From assembly GCA_020635995.1 (NCBI GenBank), contig JACJYS010000001.1, positions 620,001-684,000 of the forward strand: a stretch of DNA of 64,000 nucleotides. The letters are read 5' to 3'. The notes beneath the pieces were generated by a model, which made no database searches, was not told the origin of the DNA, and saw nothing but the letters and a program-made list of their open reading frames with translations. This stretch comes from Chitinophagales bacterium (GTDB lineage: Bacteria; Bacteroidota; Bacteroidia; Chitinophagales; UBA8649). This document shows positions 1-7,663 of this stretch, in pieces; positions within the stretch are counted from its first letter, which is position 1; each line of letters starts with the position of its first letter. The position numbers and the translations under genes are program-made.

Positions 1-1
1 C

Positions 2-388
2 AATTATAAAGATATAGAAGTAGTAGCAGATGAATTGTATTATTACCAGTTAAAGCAAGTGGACTATGACGGACAGTATGAGATGTTTGATATAAAAACG
101 GCATCAATAGGAAAAACACAAAGAGATGAGATAGGCGAGATAATCCCGAACCCGTCAAGAGAGCATCATACCAGTGTAAAAATAGAGATGACGATAAGCG
201 AAGCACAGGATATAAGTGTGAATATCTATGACCAAGTGGGTAAGTTAGTAAGAACAGAAAAGATAAGAGTAGAAACAGGCAAAGCGAGCTACACGGTAAA
301 TACAGAATATTTATCAAGTGGCACGTACTTTATCAACTTTGAAGGCACATTTGGCAAAGAAACCAGAAAGCTTTTGATAACTAAATAG
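2..388 (+). CDS. C-terminal end of a T9SS-exported protein (partial)
   Basis: The reading frame is open from base 2 to the stop at 386-388, so this is the 3' end of a gene that begins outside the window. The visible part has the tract YYYQLKQVDYDG, which often precedes a type IX sorting domain. It then has a typical type A sorting domain: a PNPS motif, an IYDQVGKLV strand, and a YLSSGTYFI segment ending in RKLLITK. By family knowledge this domain directs export through the T9SS and is usually removed at the cell surface. The catalytic or adhesive part is not visible, so the protein's own function is unknown. A rho-independent terminator follows at once. Confidence 0.85.
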   Translation, partial: NYKDIEVVADELYYYQLKQVDYDGQYEMFDIKTASIGKTQRDEIGEIIPNPSREHHTSVKIEMTISEAQDISVNIYDQVGKLVRTEKIRVETGKASYTVNTEYLSSGTYFINFEGTFGKETRKLLITK

Positions 389-410
389 CAAATAATTGTA
401 TAAATAATTA

Positions 411-442
411 AAAAATGGAGTAGATATTCTGCTCCATTTTTT
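411..442 (+). terminator. Rho-independent terminator after the T9SS protein gene
   Basis: AAAAATGGAG and CTCCATTTTT form a 10-bp stem around an 11-base loop, and the 3' arm runs into a T-rich tract. It lies 22 bases after the stop codon of the partial gene and just before the acyl carrier protein gene. Confidence 0.8.
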
Positions 443-453
443 ATTTTTACATA

Positions 454-681
454 ATGAACCTTAATGATTTTATAAAAATCTTCACTGAAAGTTTTGACGA
501 AATAAGCGAAACACTCACAGCATCAACAAAATATAAAGAATTGGAGAATTGGACATCTATGCAAGCTCTTTTGCTTATAGCTCACATAGATGATACTTTA
601 AATGTAGTTTTAGATGCGGAGGATATTAAAAATACTTCAACAATTGCCGAGCTATTTGATGTGGTAAAATCAAAAATGTAA
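454..681 (+). CDS. Acyl carrier protein
   Basis: This 75-residue acidic helical protein has the length of an acyl carrier protein. The phosphopantetheine site appears as W33-T34-S35-M36 in place of the usual D-S-L, with S35 as the attachment serine, followed by an amphipathic helix and a DAEDI-like third helix. It would carry acyl groups as thioesters on 4'-phosphopantetheine. The stop codon overlaps the start of the next gene, a KAS III-like condensing enzyme, by one base, so the two are translationally coupled and probably work together. The altered DSL motif suggests a specialised carrier rather than the primary AcpP of fatty acid synthesis; that is an inference. Confidence 0.75.
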   Translation: MNLNDFIKIFTESFDEISETLTASTKYKELENWTSMQALLLIAHIDDTLNVVLDAEDIKNTSTIAELFDVVKSKM

Positions 682-1721
682 TGGCAATATTTAGCATAAA
701 TAATATATCTATTAAAGGAATAGTAGCCTCTTTACCCAAAACCAAAGTAAGTAACCAAAACTACCCATACCATACTCAAAAAGAAAAAGAACAGTTTGTT
801 AAAACTACGGGTATAAAATATAGAAGGGTAGCAGATAATAACACAACAGCCCTTACTCTTTGCAAAGCAAGTGCTGAAGAATTGCTAAATAAAACCAAAA
901 CGGATAGAGCAGCAATTAATTTATTAGTTTTTGTAACGCAAACTCCGGATTACACTATACCTTGCTCTGCTACAATATTGCAAAATCAATTGGATTTGCC
1001 ACAAACTTGCTTAGCTTTTGATATTAATTTAGGCTGTTCAGGCTATGTTTATGGTTTATCGGTAGTAGCTTCTTTATTACAAAACACAAAAGGTACAGCC
1101 TTACTTTTAGTAGGCGATACTTCTACCAAAATAATAAATGAAAAAGACAAAGCTACGGCTCCATTGTTTTCCGATGCGGGCTCTGCTACACTTTTAAGTT
1201 ATGACGGCAATGCAAAACCGATGTATTTTAATTTACAAACAGACGGAAAGGGTTATGATGCTATTATTAGAAAAGATGGTGGCGTAGCAAGTCCTTTTAC
1301 CAAAAAATCTTTATTATTTGATGAAAATAAAGGTCATAGTCCTATAGATATGACATTAGACGGCATAAAAGTTTTTAATTTTTCAAGACGAGAAGTTGTC
1401 CCAAATATTAATAATTTAATATCATCTTTTAATATAAATAAAGAAACTATAGAATATTATTTTTTTCATCAGGCAAATAAACTAATGAATGATAGTTTGA
1501 TAAAAAAACTCAATATTGAGCCTTCAAAAGCACCAAGCACTTTAGAAAATTATGGGAACACCAGTTCCGCCTCTATTCCCGTTACTATAGTTGCTACTTT
1601 ATCAAATAAACCTCAACAGAATTATAATATTATACTGTCGGGTTTTGGCGTAGGATTATCATGGGGCTCAGCATATATTAACCTACAAAACACACTAATT
1701 TTAGCTATAGTAGAAATATAA
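681..1721 (+). CDS. 3-oxoacyl-ACP synthase III-like condensing enzyme
   Basis: This 346-residue thiolase-fold enzyme has the KAS III (FabH) catalytic triad: C119 in LGCSGYVYGL, H263 in FFHQANKLM and N293 in YGNTSSASIP. The C-terminal GFGVGLSWGS strand is also diagnostic. FabH-type enzymes condense an acyl-CoA or acyl-ACP with malonyl-ACP. The gene overlaps the preceding ACP gene by one base, so the substrate carrier is probably that ACP. Such ACP/KAS III pairs in Bacteroidota occur in polysaccharide or secondary lipid loci; the primary fabH normally lies elsewhere, next to plsX or rpmF, neither of which is visible here. The exact product is not predictable. The stop codon touches the intergenic repeat. 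Confidence 0.82.
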   Translation: MAIFSINNISIKGIVASLPKTKVSNQNYPYHTQKEKEQFVKTTGIKYRRVADNNTTALTLCKASAEELLNKTKTDRAAINLLVFVTQTPDYTIPCSATILQNQLDLPQTCLAFDINLGCSGYVYGLSVVASLLQNTKGTALLLVGDTSTKIINEKDKATAPLFSDAGSATLLSYDGNAKPMYFNLQTDGKGYDAIIRKDGGVASPFTKKSLLFDENKGHSPIDMTLDGIKVFNFSRREVVPNINNLISSFNINKETIEYYFFHQANKLMNDSLIKKLNIEPSKAPSTLENYGNTSSASIPVTIVATLSNKPQQNYNIILSGFGVGLSWGSAYINLQNTLILAIVEI

Positions 1722-2405
1722 TACCAATTGTTAACACAAAATAGTCTAATCTATTTTGTGCTTTACAATGGTAAATGCCGATAGAACTATGACTATCCGT
1801 TATTATACCAATAATTTATGCTTTAAGGTAGCATCTCGGGACGTTTAAGTAATTTGAGTTACAGTTTGTGGTCTTTTACTTTTGTCTTGATACAAAAGTA
1901 ACAAAATCTACCTATCGGCAGACAGGAATCAAGACTGTAATCAAAAATACTAAAATGCCATAAAACAGACGATGACAAATTAATGTATGCTCAATTTTAG
2001 TTTTCCCATAGTGGTTCTACTTGTAGGAGCATACTAATTTGTCTGTTTGCCGTTTTATAATTTCATTCATTTTGGATGTCTGTTTTACATCATTTCTTAA
2101 CGTATTTTTGATTAAGGTCAGATAAAAAGTGCACCTTAAGTTTGCAAGTGGGGCACCCATTAACCGAAAACTCCGTAAAAAATTAAACTGTTTGAAGAAC
2201 GGAGTGATGAGTTTTTGATTTTTAGGAGTTAAGGTTATAATGGGTCGCTGAAAACTTAGTGCGATTCTTTTGTAACTTTTCTACTAAAGAAAAGTTAATG
2301 TAAAATACTTCATAGGTATCTTTACGGATAGTCATAGATAGAACAATATATTTAGTACAATAAGGCGAAGCCGAGATTGGACTATTATATATTCCTAATA
2401 GGTAT
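1721..2405. repeat. Dispersed intergenic repeat (copy 1), split by an insertion
   Basis: The outer parts, 1721-1787 and 2345-2405, join into a 128-bp unit that matches the intact copy at 9160-9288. It begins ATACCAAT, carries AATAGTCTAAT and TGCCGATAG, then ATATATTTAGTACAAT, AGGCGAAGCCGA and ATTGGACTATTATATATTCC, and ends GGTAT. Its ends and the AATAGTCCAAT/ATTGGACTATT blocks are inverted, so it can fold into a long hairpin. It starts exactly at the stop codon of the upstream gene. Between the halves lies the 549-bp element described separately. Confidence 0.75.
1788..2336. mobile_element. 549-bp non-coding foldback (MITE-like) insertion
   Basis: The segment is bounded by perfect 13-bp inverted termini, TATGACTATCCGT (1788-1800) and ACGGATAGTCATA (2324-2336). 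It is flanked by an 8-bp direct repeat, GATAGAAC (1780-1787 and 2337-2344). It interrupts an otherwise recognisable repeat, whose uninterrupted copy gives the empty-site structure. Further inverted blocks lie inside: an ACTTTT/TACAAAAGT block on both sides, TAATCAAAAATAC against GTATTTTTGATTA, AAAACAGAC against GTCTGTTTT, and a central GTATGCTC (1985-1992) against GAGCATAC (2027-2034). No open reading frame fills it. It therefore looks like a non-autonomous transposon moved by a transposase encoded elsewhere. Its family is unknown. Confidence 0.75.
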
Positions 2406-2436
2406 AAAAGGAGCTCAAAAAAATGAACTCCTTTTA
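2405..2436 (-). terminator. Terminator downstream of the secreted thioredoxin-like gene
   Basis: TAAAAGGAG (2405-2413) and CTCCTTTTA (2428-2436) form a 9-bp stem with an A-rich loop. Both ends are A/T-rich, so it could act in both directions. It lies 36 bases beyond the stop codon of the minus-strand gene at 2473. Confidence 0.6.
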
Positions 2437-2472
2437 CAATTATGAAAAGATTATCGTGTTTTTTTTAACGCC

Positions 2473-3099
2473 CTATTTTAATCTTTTAATAGAACATCCT
2501 TTAGCGGCACTTTCGGGAGTAGTTATTTCTCTTCCACTGGCTAATTGTTTTAAAGCGGTGTTCAAATACCATTCTTTCACTTCATTTCTGCTTTTGCTGT
2601 TATCGTCTATAGCTCCTTTATACACTAAAACACCATCTGCATTAAATAAAAATACGTGAGGTGTAGTTTTAGCACCAAAAGCATTAGCCAATTTAGAATT
2701 TTCATCTACCAAATAAGGCATGGTATAATTTTGTGCTTCAGCGTGTTCTTTCATGGCTTCAAAAGAGTCGTCTCCTTCTCTTTTAGCGGCATTAGAGTTA
2801 ACCAAAATAAATTCTATACCCGTAGCTTCTGCTATTTGTTCTATTTCAGGGTATCTATCTTCCCATTGTATTACAAACGGACAAGTATTACAAGAAAAAA
2901 CAACCAAAGTTCCTTTCTCTCTTTTTGCATTTCCCAATTCATATTTATCGCCATTTACATTCATCATCACATAACCTTTCATTGGCATTTGAGCACCTAA
3001 TTCTAAGGTCGGATATTTCTCCACTTCTCCATCTTCCGGCTTAAATGACATAGAAACCACAGCAACAAATAATACACTTAATAATAATAGTTTTTTCAT
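2473..3099 (-). CDS. Secreted thioredoxin-like (redoxin family) protein
   Basis: The 208-residue product begins with a hydrophobic signal sequence (residues 1-18) and has a thioredoxin fold with C70-N-T-C73-P-F in place of CGPC. A cis-proline segment (KTTPHVFLF) follows, and the end, AAKGCSIKRLK, is characteristic of this redoxin subgroup. It is expected to be a periplasmic or envelope thiol-disulfide or peroxiredoxin-like protein. The ATG at 3099 is supported by a TATTTTTG -7 element 20 bases upstream. It is transcribed away from the FAD/Fe-S oxidoreductase gene. Its partner is not evident from the sequence. Confidence 0.8.
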   Translation of the reverse strand: MKKLLLLSVLFVAVVSMSFKPEDGEVEKYPTLELGAQMPMKGYVMMNVNGDKYELGNAKREKGTLVVFSCNTCPFVIQWEDRYPEIEQIAEATGIEFILVNSNAAKREGDDSFEAMKEHAEAQNYTMPYLVDENSKLANAFGAKTTPHVFLFNADGVLVYKGAIDDNSKSRNEVKEWYLNTALKQLASGREITTPESAAKGCSIKRLK

Positions 3100-3119
3100 C
3101 CTTTATAATTTATTTGTAC

Positions 3120-3127
3120 CAAAAATA
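3120..3127 (-). promoter_or_regulatory. Bacteroidota -7 promoter element for the redoxin gene
   Basis: TATTTTTG on the minus strand matches the TAnnTTTG consensus exactly and lies 20 bases before the ATG at 3099. No clear -33 TTG is seen at the ideal distance. Confidence 0.55.
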
Positions 3128-3214
3128 ATGCAAATACTTTTTATTTTAAAACAAAGTTTCTTAAAAAGCCTTAATTCTTATAGCAATATATTTATTTTGC
3201 ATTCATTAAATAAT

Positions 3215-6136
3215 ATGGATAATTTTTTAACAGAACTAAACGCAACACTTGAAGGCGAATTGTTTTTTGACAATTTACACAAAACAATTTATGCTACTGA
3301 TGCATCTGTTTATAGAGAAATGCCGCTGGCTGTTGCTTATCCTAAAAACCAAAAAGATATACAAACACTAATAAAGTTTGCTACAAAACATAAAACTACT
3401 TTAATCCCCCGAACAGCAGGAACTTCCTTGGCAGGGCAATGCGTAGGAAACGGAATAGTGGTAGATGTGTCAAAATATTTTACCGATATTTTAGAATTTA
3501 ATGAAAAGGAAAAATGGATTATTGTTCAGCCGGGTGTTATACGAGATGAACTCAATCAATTTCTTAAGCCTTATGGTTTGTTTTTTTCGCCAGAAACTTC
3601 TACTGCCAATAGAGCCATGATAGGCGGAATGGTGGGCAATAATTCTACAGGTACAAATTCTATTGCTTTTGGCAATACCAGAGATCATGTATTAGAACTT
3701 GAAGCCATACTTAGCGATGGAAGTGTAGTGGTGTTTAAAGATTTAGATAAAAGTGAGTTTAAAGAAAAACTACAATTAGAAACTTTAGAAGGCACTCTTT
3801 ATAAAGATATTGTTGCGTCTTTAGAGCAAAAAGAAGTTCAAAATGAAATAAAAAATCAATTTCCTAAACCGGCAATACACCGAAGAAACACAGGATATGC
3901 CGTAGATGAACTGCTAAACAATAATATTTTTGACAGCAAGCAAGATAAACTTTTTAATTTCTGCAAATTAATATGCGGTTCAGAAGGAACTTTAGCTTTT
4001 ATTACTAAAATTAAGCTCCACTTATTGCCACTTCCTCCTAAAGAAAATGTGTTGCTTTGCCCACATTTTAAAAGTGTGAAAGAAGCCTTACTGGCGGTTC
4101 AAAATATAATGCCTTTAAAACCATACTCTTGCGAGCTTATGGATAAAATTATTATTGATTGCACCAAAGAAAATAAAGCTTTTGATAAGTACAGATTTTT
4201 TATAGAAGGCGAACCAGAAGCGGTGTTAATGATAGAACTAAAAGCAGAAAACACTACAGCACTTAGCAAACAAATAGAACAAGCTTTAGAAATAATAAAT
4301 AAGCAAGCAGCAATGTATGTTTGCCCTCAGTTAAAAGGGAATGAGATAAGCAAAGCTTGGTATTTAAGAAAAGCAGGATTGGGCTTATTGGCTAATATTC
4401 CGGGCGATAAAAAAGCAGTAGCGGTAATAGAAGATACCGCAGTACACATAGATGATTTAGCTAATTATATAGATGAATTTACCGCTATGATGGAAAAACA
4501 TCATCAAAAAGCGGTGTATTATGCCCATGCAGGAGCAGGAGAACTGCATTTGCGACCTATTTTAAATTTAAAAGAGAGTAATGACATTGCTTTATTTAAA
4601 GAAATAGCGTGGGATACGGCTCGTTTAGTAAAAAAATATAAAGGCAGCCTTAGTGGAGAGCATGGAGATGGTCGTGTGCGAGCCAGTTTTTTGCCTTTTA
4701 TGTTGGGCGAAAAAAATTATCAGTTACTTAAAGATATAAAACATACATGGGATGCTGATAATATATTTAATGCCGGAAAAATAATAGATGCTAAACCCAT
4801 AGATGAAGATTTAAGATACGAAGCGGATAGAAAAGAGCCGAAATTAGCAACCTTGCTAAATTTTGATGCCGAAGGAGGAATTTTACGCTTAGCAGAAAAA
4901 TGCAACGGTAGTGGCGATTGTAGAAAAACACATTTGAGTGGTGGTACTATGTGTCCAAGTTATATGGCTACAAAAAACGAAAAAGATACCACCAGAGCAA
5001 GAGCTAATACACTGCGAGAGTTTTTAACGCAAAATAATTCGGAACGGCAAAAGTGGAATAGCAAAGAAATAAAAGAAGCCTTAGATTTATGTTTGAGTTG
5101 CAAAGCCTGCAAAAGTGAATGCCCCAGCAATGTAGATATGGCTTTAATGAAAGCTGAATATACCTATCAGTACAACAAAATAAATGGCACGCCTTTTAGG
5201 TCAAAATTGTTTGGTAATGTTGAAAAACTAAGCAGATTGGGTAGTGTAGCTCCAAGTTTTACAAATTGGGTAAATGGCTTAAGTATTACCAAAAAAATAA
5301 TGGGTTTAGCTCAAGAAAGAACAGCACCTAAAATTGCTAAGCAAACACTTCGCAAATGGATTTCTAATAATAGGGTAGTAGATAGCAGTTTTCAGAAAGC
5401 AGACAATAAACCTACTATATACCTATTTATAGATGAATTTACAAACTATAATGATGTAGAAATAGGCAAAAAAACAATTCTTCTGCTTCAAAAATTAGGA
5501 TATATTATTAAAATAGCTCCCATATTTGACAGTGGCAGGGCATATTTATCAAAAGGAATGTTAGATGAAGCCAAAAAAATAGCTAATAAAAATGCAACAA
5601 CTTTATTGCCATTAATTAATAAAGAAAACCCATTAATAGGCATAGAACCAAGTGCTATACTTTCATTTAGAGATGAATATGTAAGATTAGTTGACGATAA
5701 AAATTATAAAAATTCATCTGTAGCAAAGCACAGTTACACTATTGAAGAGTTTTTAGCTCAAGAAATTAAAAAAGGCAATAGTACTTCCGATTTTTTTACA
5801 GAAGAACATTTGCAAATAAAACTGCACGGACATTGCCATCAAAAAGCCATAAGTGAACAGAACTACACAAAGGAAATGCTTAGCTTGCCCCAAAATTATC
5901 ATGTAGAAATACTACCGACAGGTTGCTGTGGTATGGCGGGTAGTTTCGGCTATGAAAAAGAGCATTATGAAGTTTCTATGAAAGTAGGTAATTTAGTGCT
6001 TTTTCCGGCAGTGAGGGCAATGGAGCAGAAGGAAGTTATTTGTGCACCGGGCACCAGCTGTAGGCATCAAATACACGATGGCACTCAGCGTACGGCTCTG
6101 CACCCTGTTGAAGTTTTATACAACGCACTTAAATAA
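3215..6136 (+). CDS. FAD-linked oxidase / Fe-S oxidoreductase (GlcD-GlpC type, D-lactate dehydrogenase-like)
   Basis: From the ATG at 3215 this is a 973-residue fusion. The N-terminal half is a PCMH-type FAD-binding domain (PRTAGTSLAGQC and a GGMVGNNSTGTNS stretch) with a C-terminal FAD-oxidase cap (SGEHGDGRVR). A ferredoxin-like module follows with CNGSGDC and CLSCKACKSECPSNVDMA cysteine clusters. The C-terminal part carries CCG-type motifs (HGHCHQKA and TGCCGMAGSFGYE). Such proteins oxidise a 2-hydroxy acid such as D-lactate or glycolate and pass electrons to the respiratory chain. An in-frame ATG at 3128 exists, but the 29 extra residues are not family-like and the conserved part begins just after 3215. 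The substrate is not certain. Confidence 0.85.
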   Translation: MDNFLTELNATLEGELFFDNLHKTIYATDASVYREMPLAVAYPKNQKDIQTLIKFATKHKTTLIPRTAGTSLAGQCVGNGIVVDVSKYFTDILEFNEKEKWIIVQPGVIRDELNQFLKPYGLFFSPETSTANRAMIGGMVGNNSTGTNSIAFGNTRDHVLELEAILSDGSVVVFKDLDKSEFKEKLQLETLEGTLYKDIVASLEQKEVQNEIKNQFPKPAIHRRNTGYAVDELLNNNIFDSKQDKLFNFCKLICGSEGTLAFITKIKLHLLPLPPKENVLLCPHFKSVKEALLAVQNIMPLKPYSCELMDKIIIDCTKENKAFDKYRFFIEGEPEAVLMIELKAENTTALSKQIEQALEIINKQAAMYVCPQLKGNEISKAWYLRKAGLGLLANIPGDKKAVAVIEDTAVHIDDLANYIDEFTAMMEKHHQKAVYYAHAGAGELHLRPILNLKESNDIALFKEIAWDTARLVKKYKGSLSGEHGDGRVRASFLPFMLGEKNYQLLKDIKHTWDADNIFNAGKIIDAKPIDEDLRYEADRKEPKLATLLNFDAEGGILRLAEKCNGSGDCRKTHLSGGTMCPSYMATKNEKDTTRARANTLREFLTQNNSERQKWNSKEIKEALDLCLSCKACKSECPSNVDMALMKAEYTYQYNKINGTPFRSKLFGNVEKLSRLGSVAPSFTNWVNGLSITKKIMGLAQERTAPKIAKQTLRKWISNNRVVDSSFQKADNKPTIYLFIDEFTNYNDVEIGKKTILLLQKLGYIIKIAPIFDSGRAYLSKGMLDEAKKIANKNATTLLPLINKENPLIGIEPSAILSFRDEYVRLVDDKNYKNSSVAKHSYTIEEFLAQEIKKGNSTSDFFTEEHLQIKLHGHCHQKAISEQNYTKEMLSLPQNYHVEILPTGCCGMAGSFGYEKEHYEVSMKVGNLVLFPAVRAMEQKEVICAPGTSCRHQIHDGTQRTALHPVEVLYNALK

Positions 6137-6300
6137 TTCCCCTTTGTGTGTCATTCCGACCGCAGGGAGGAATCTACCTTAATTTGAAGAAGAGTATAAT
6201 CACATAATGTGAAACATTTTCCTACTTTACCTTTTCATGGTTAATAAAAATCAACACATTATAGTGTGCACATCCACACTCAAACTCTTTTCTTTCCAAA

Positions 6301-6339
6301 CCTAACAGTTAATAACAAAACCTGATAGTAACTGTTAGG
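6301..6339. repeat. Perfect 10-bp inverted repeat
   Basis: CCTAACAGTT at 6301-6310 and AACTGTTAGG at 6330-6339 form a perfect stem around a 19-base loop. There is no T tract, so it is not a standard terminator. Confidence 0.6.
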
Positions 6340-6363
6340 TTGTATAGCATGATAAACGGGGTT

Positions 6364-6417
6364 ATAAAACGCTACACGGAAAGTCCCCCGTGGGGGATTT
6401 AGGGGGCTCTTTTGCGT
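6364..6417. repeat. 54-bp direct repeat, copy 1
   Basis: The 54 bases from ATAAAACGCTACACGGAAAG to CTCTTTTGCGT recur without change at 6504-6557. The unit contains a GC-rich palindrome, TCCCCCGTGGGGGA, in an AT-rich genome, and then TTTAGGGGGCTC. Confidence 0.85.
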
Positions 6418-6503
6418 TCTTAGCGTTCTTTGCGAGAAAAAGATTACTTCTTCGTTCCGTTTCACTGCACTCATCGCAATGACGTGTGCTTTCACCCGAA
6501 ACC

Positions 6504-6557
6504 ATAAAACGCTACACGGAAAGTCCCCCGTGGGGGATTTAGGGGGCTCTTTTGCGT
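6504..6557. repeat. 54-bp direct repeat, copy 2
   Basis: Identical to 6364-6417 and offset by 140 bases. Both copies are followed by related GCGTTCTTAGCG or GCGTCTTAGCG tracts. Confidence 0.85.
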
Positions 6558-6654
6558 CTTTGCGTCTTAGCGAGAAAACATCACACCCAAACTCTTTTCT
6601 TCCCAAACTGTCAGGTTATAGCAAGGTTGTAGCATACAATGCACTTACGTAAAT

Positions 6655-6684
6655 AAAAAAAGCTCTGCAAGATGCAGAGCTTTT
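6655..6684 (-). terminator. Terminator of the small outer membrane protein gene
   Basis: AAAGCTCTGC and GCAGAGCTTT form a strong stem with a short AAGAT loop. It lies 22 bases beyond the stop of the minus-strand gene at 6706, and the T run follows on the minus strand. Confidence 0.85.
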
Positions 6685-6705
6685 AAAGAATTTGTTAGAT
6701 TGAAT

Positions 6706-7248
6706 TTATCTTATAACTAAGCCAAATTGAGCAAAAGATTTTCCGTAGCCCACTTCAGCAAACATACCGATATTGCTTTTAGGATAAAAACGAACCCCTA
6801 CTTGCGGTCCTGCATGAACACCACCAAAAACATCTCCCGTACTTGGAATAAATGCCGGTCCTGCACCTACGTTTACTCCTGCATAAATATCTAATTTGTC
6901 CGATTTAATATCGCTACTTACTTTATCATCTATTAATTGATAAAAGTGGAAATTAGCTTGAACTCCGAGCGGAACATATAAAGATGTAGTGCCTCTAAAT
7001 CCTCCTGCGGTAATACCGGCATGAAAACCTAAGCCTACATAATCATGTATGCCCCATTCTCCTTGATACTGAGTAGTGAAATCGGCAAAATTCCACCAAG
7101 CAGTTCTGCCGGGTGCACTTATACGCCAATAGTTTTGACCACCCACACCTATTTGATGATACATATTGCCTTTTTCAAATCCTTTGGTTTGGGAAAACCC
7201 GAATGTTATGGTGCATACCACAACAACAATTAAAAATAGTTTTTTCAT
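6706..7248 (-). CDS. Small outer membrane beta-barrel protein
   Basis: The 180-residue product has a signal peptide (residues 1-20, cut near FGFSQ) followed by alternating hydrophobic strands with glycines and aromatics. Examples are YVGLGFHAGITAGG, LDIYAGVNVGAGPAF and the final strand, which ends in FGLVIR with aromatic residues before it. This is the pattern of a small 8-strand outer membrane barrel of the PorT/OmpA-like type. No catalytic motif is seen. It stands alone with its own terminator. An imperfect -7 element (GAACTTTG) lies upstream. Its precise role is unknown. Confidence 0.6.
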   Translation of the reverse strand: MKKLFLIVVVVCTITFGFSQTKGFEKGNMYHQIGVGGQNYWRISAPGRTAWWNFADFTTQYQGEWGIHDYVGLGFHAGITAGGFRGTTSLYVPLGVQANFHFYQLIDDKVSSDIKSDKLDIYAGVNVGAGPAFIPSTGDVFGGVHAGPQVGVRFYPKSNIGMFAEVGYGKSFAQFGLVIR

Positions 7249-7305
7249 AATTTTTTATTTTTTGGTTAAATTAATACCGCAAAGTTCTGTAAAAAAACCG
7301 ATATA

Positions 7306-7620
7306 TTAAAATACCCAGTCAGTATTTCCGCTTGAAAATTTTTTCCTTGTTTCGGCTTTTTCCTTTTCTCTTTCTAATATTAATTTTGCAATGGAATTAG
7401 AAGCTTTTTCAGCACCATTTATTTCTAAGGCTTGCTTTACCTTTTTTTCGCTTACGTCTAACCGGTACAATACTAAAAGCAATTTTTCAAAATCAGTATC
7501 TATTAATTCTTGTACGTATTGTTCTACTAATTTTAGTAATTGCTCCTCATTTTTAACAGCTTCTGTTAAATCTGCCCTTAAGCTTAAAGTATTTTGTATT
7601 TGTTGTTTTAATATATCCAC
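7306..7620 (-). CDS. Conserved hypothetical protein, helical
   Basis: The 104-residue product is rich in Lys and Glu and almost entirely helical by composition. It has no signal peptide, membrane segment or known catalytic motif. The start appears to be GTG at 7620: the only nearby in-frame ATG (7629) is followed after one codon by a stop. The end, SSGNTDWVF, is distinctive. It is divergent from the DUF4197 lipoprotein gene, with 43 bases between them. I do not recognise the family and no function can be assigned. Confidence 0.55.
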   Translation of the reverse strand: MDILKQQIQNTLSLRADLTEAVKNEEQLLKLVEQYVQELIDTDFEKLLLVLYRLDVSEKKVKQALEINGAEKASNSIAKLILEREKEKAETRKKFSSGNTDWVF

Positions 7621-7629
7621 TTATTTCAT

Positions 7630-7637
7630 TAATTTTG
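7630..7637 (+). promoter_or_regulatory. -7 promoter element for the DUF4197 gene
   Basis: TAATTTTG fits TAnnTTTG exactly and lies 26 bases before the ATG at 7664, in the divergent intergenic space. Confidence 0.5.
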
Positions 7638-7663
7638 AGAAAAACTAATTAAATACTAAAGTT

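Larger units (their letters stand above)
6137..6654. other. Gene-free region rich in small repeats
   Basis: No credible gene is seen; an open frame on the minus strand here is built from the repeats themselves. The region holds GTCATTCCGACCGCAGGGAG, a common REP-like motif type in Bacteroidota. It also holds a 10-bp inverted repeat (6301-6339), two identical 54-bp direct repeats, and two similar CAAACTCTTTTCTT segments (about 6281 and 6588) that may mark a larger duplication. Confidence 0.6.

Noticed and set aside
2656..3000. Plus-strand frames opposite the redoxin gene
   Set aside because: The minus-strand frame has a signal peptide, a CxxC site and a conserved C-terminus; the plus-strand frames have none.
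3128..3214. Upstream ATG giving 29 more residues on the FAD/Fe-S oxidoreductase
   Set aside because: The extra segment has no family likeness and lies in the intergenic promoter region; the ATG at 3215 starts directly before the conserved domain.
6280..6606. 108-codon open frame on the minus strand
   Set aside because: It is composed of the duplicated 54-bp repeats and palindromes, has no family-like sequence, and its two halves repeat each other.
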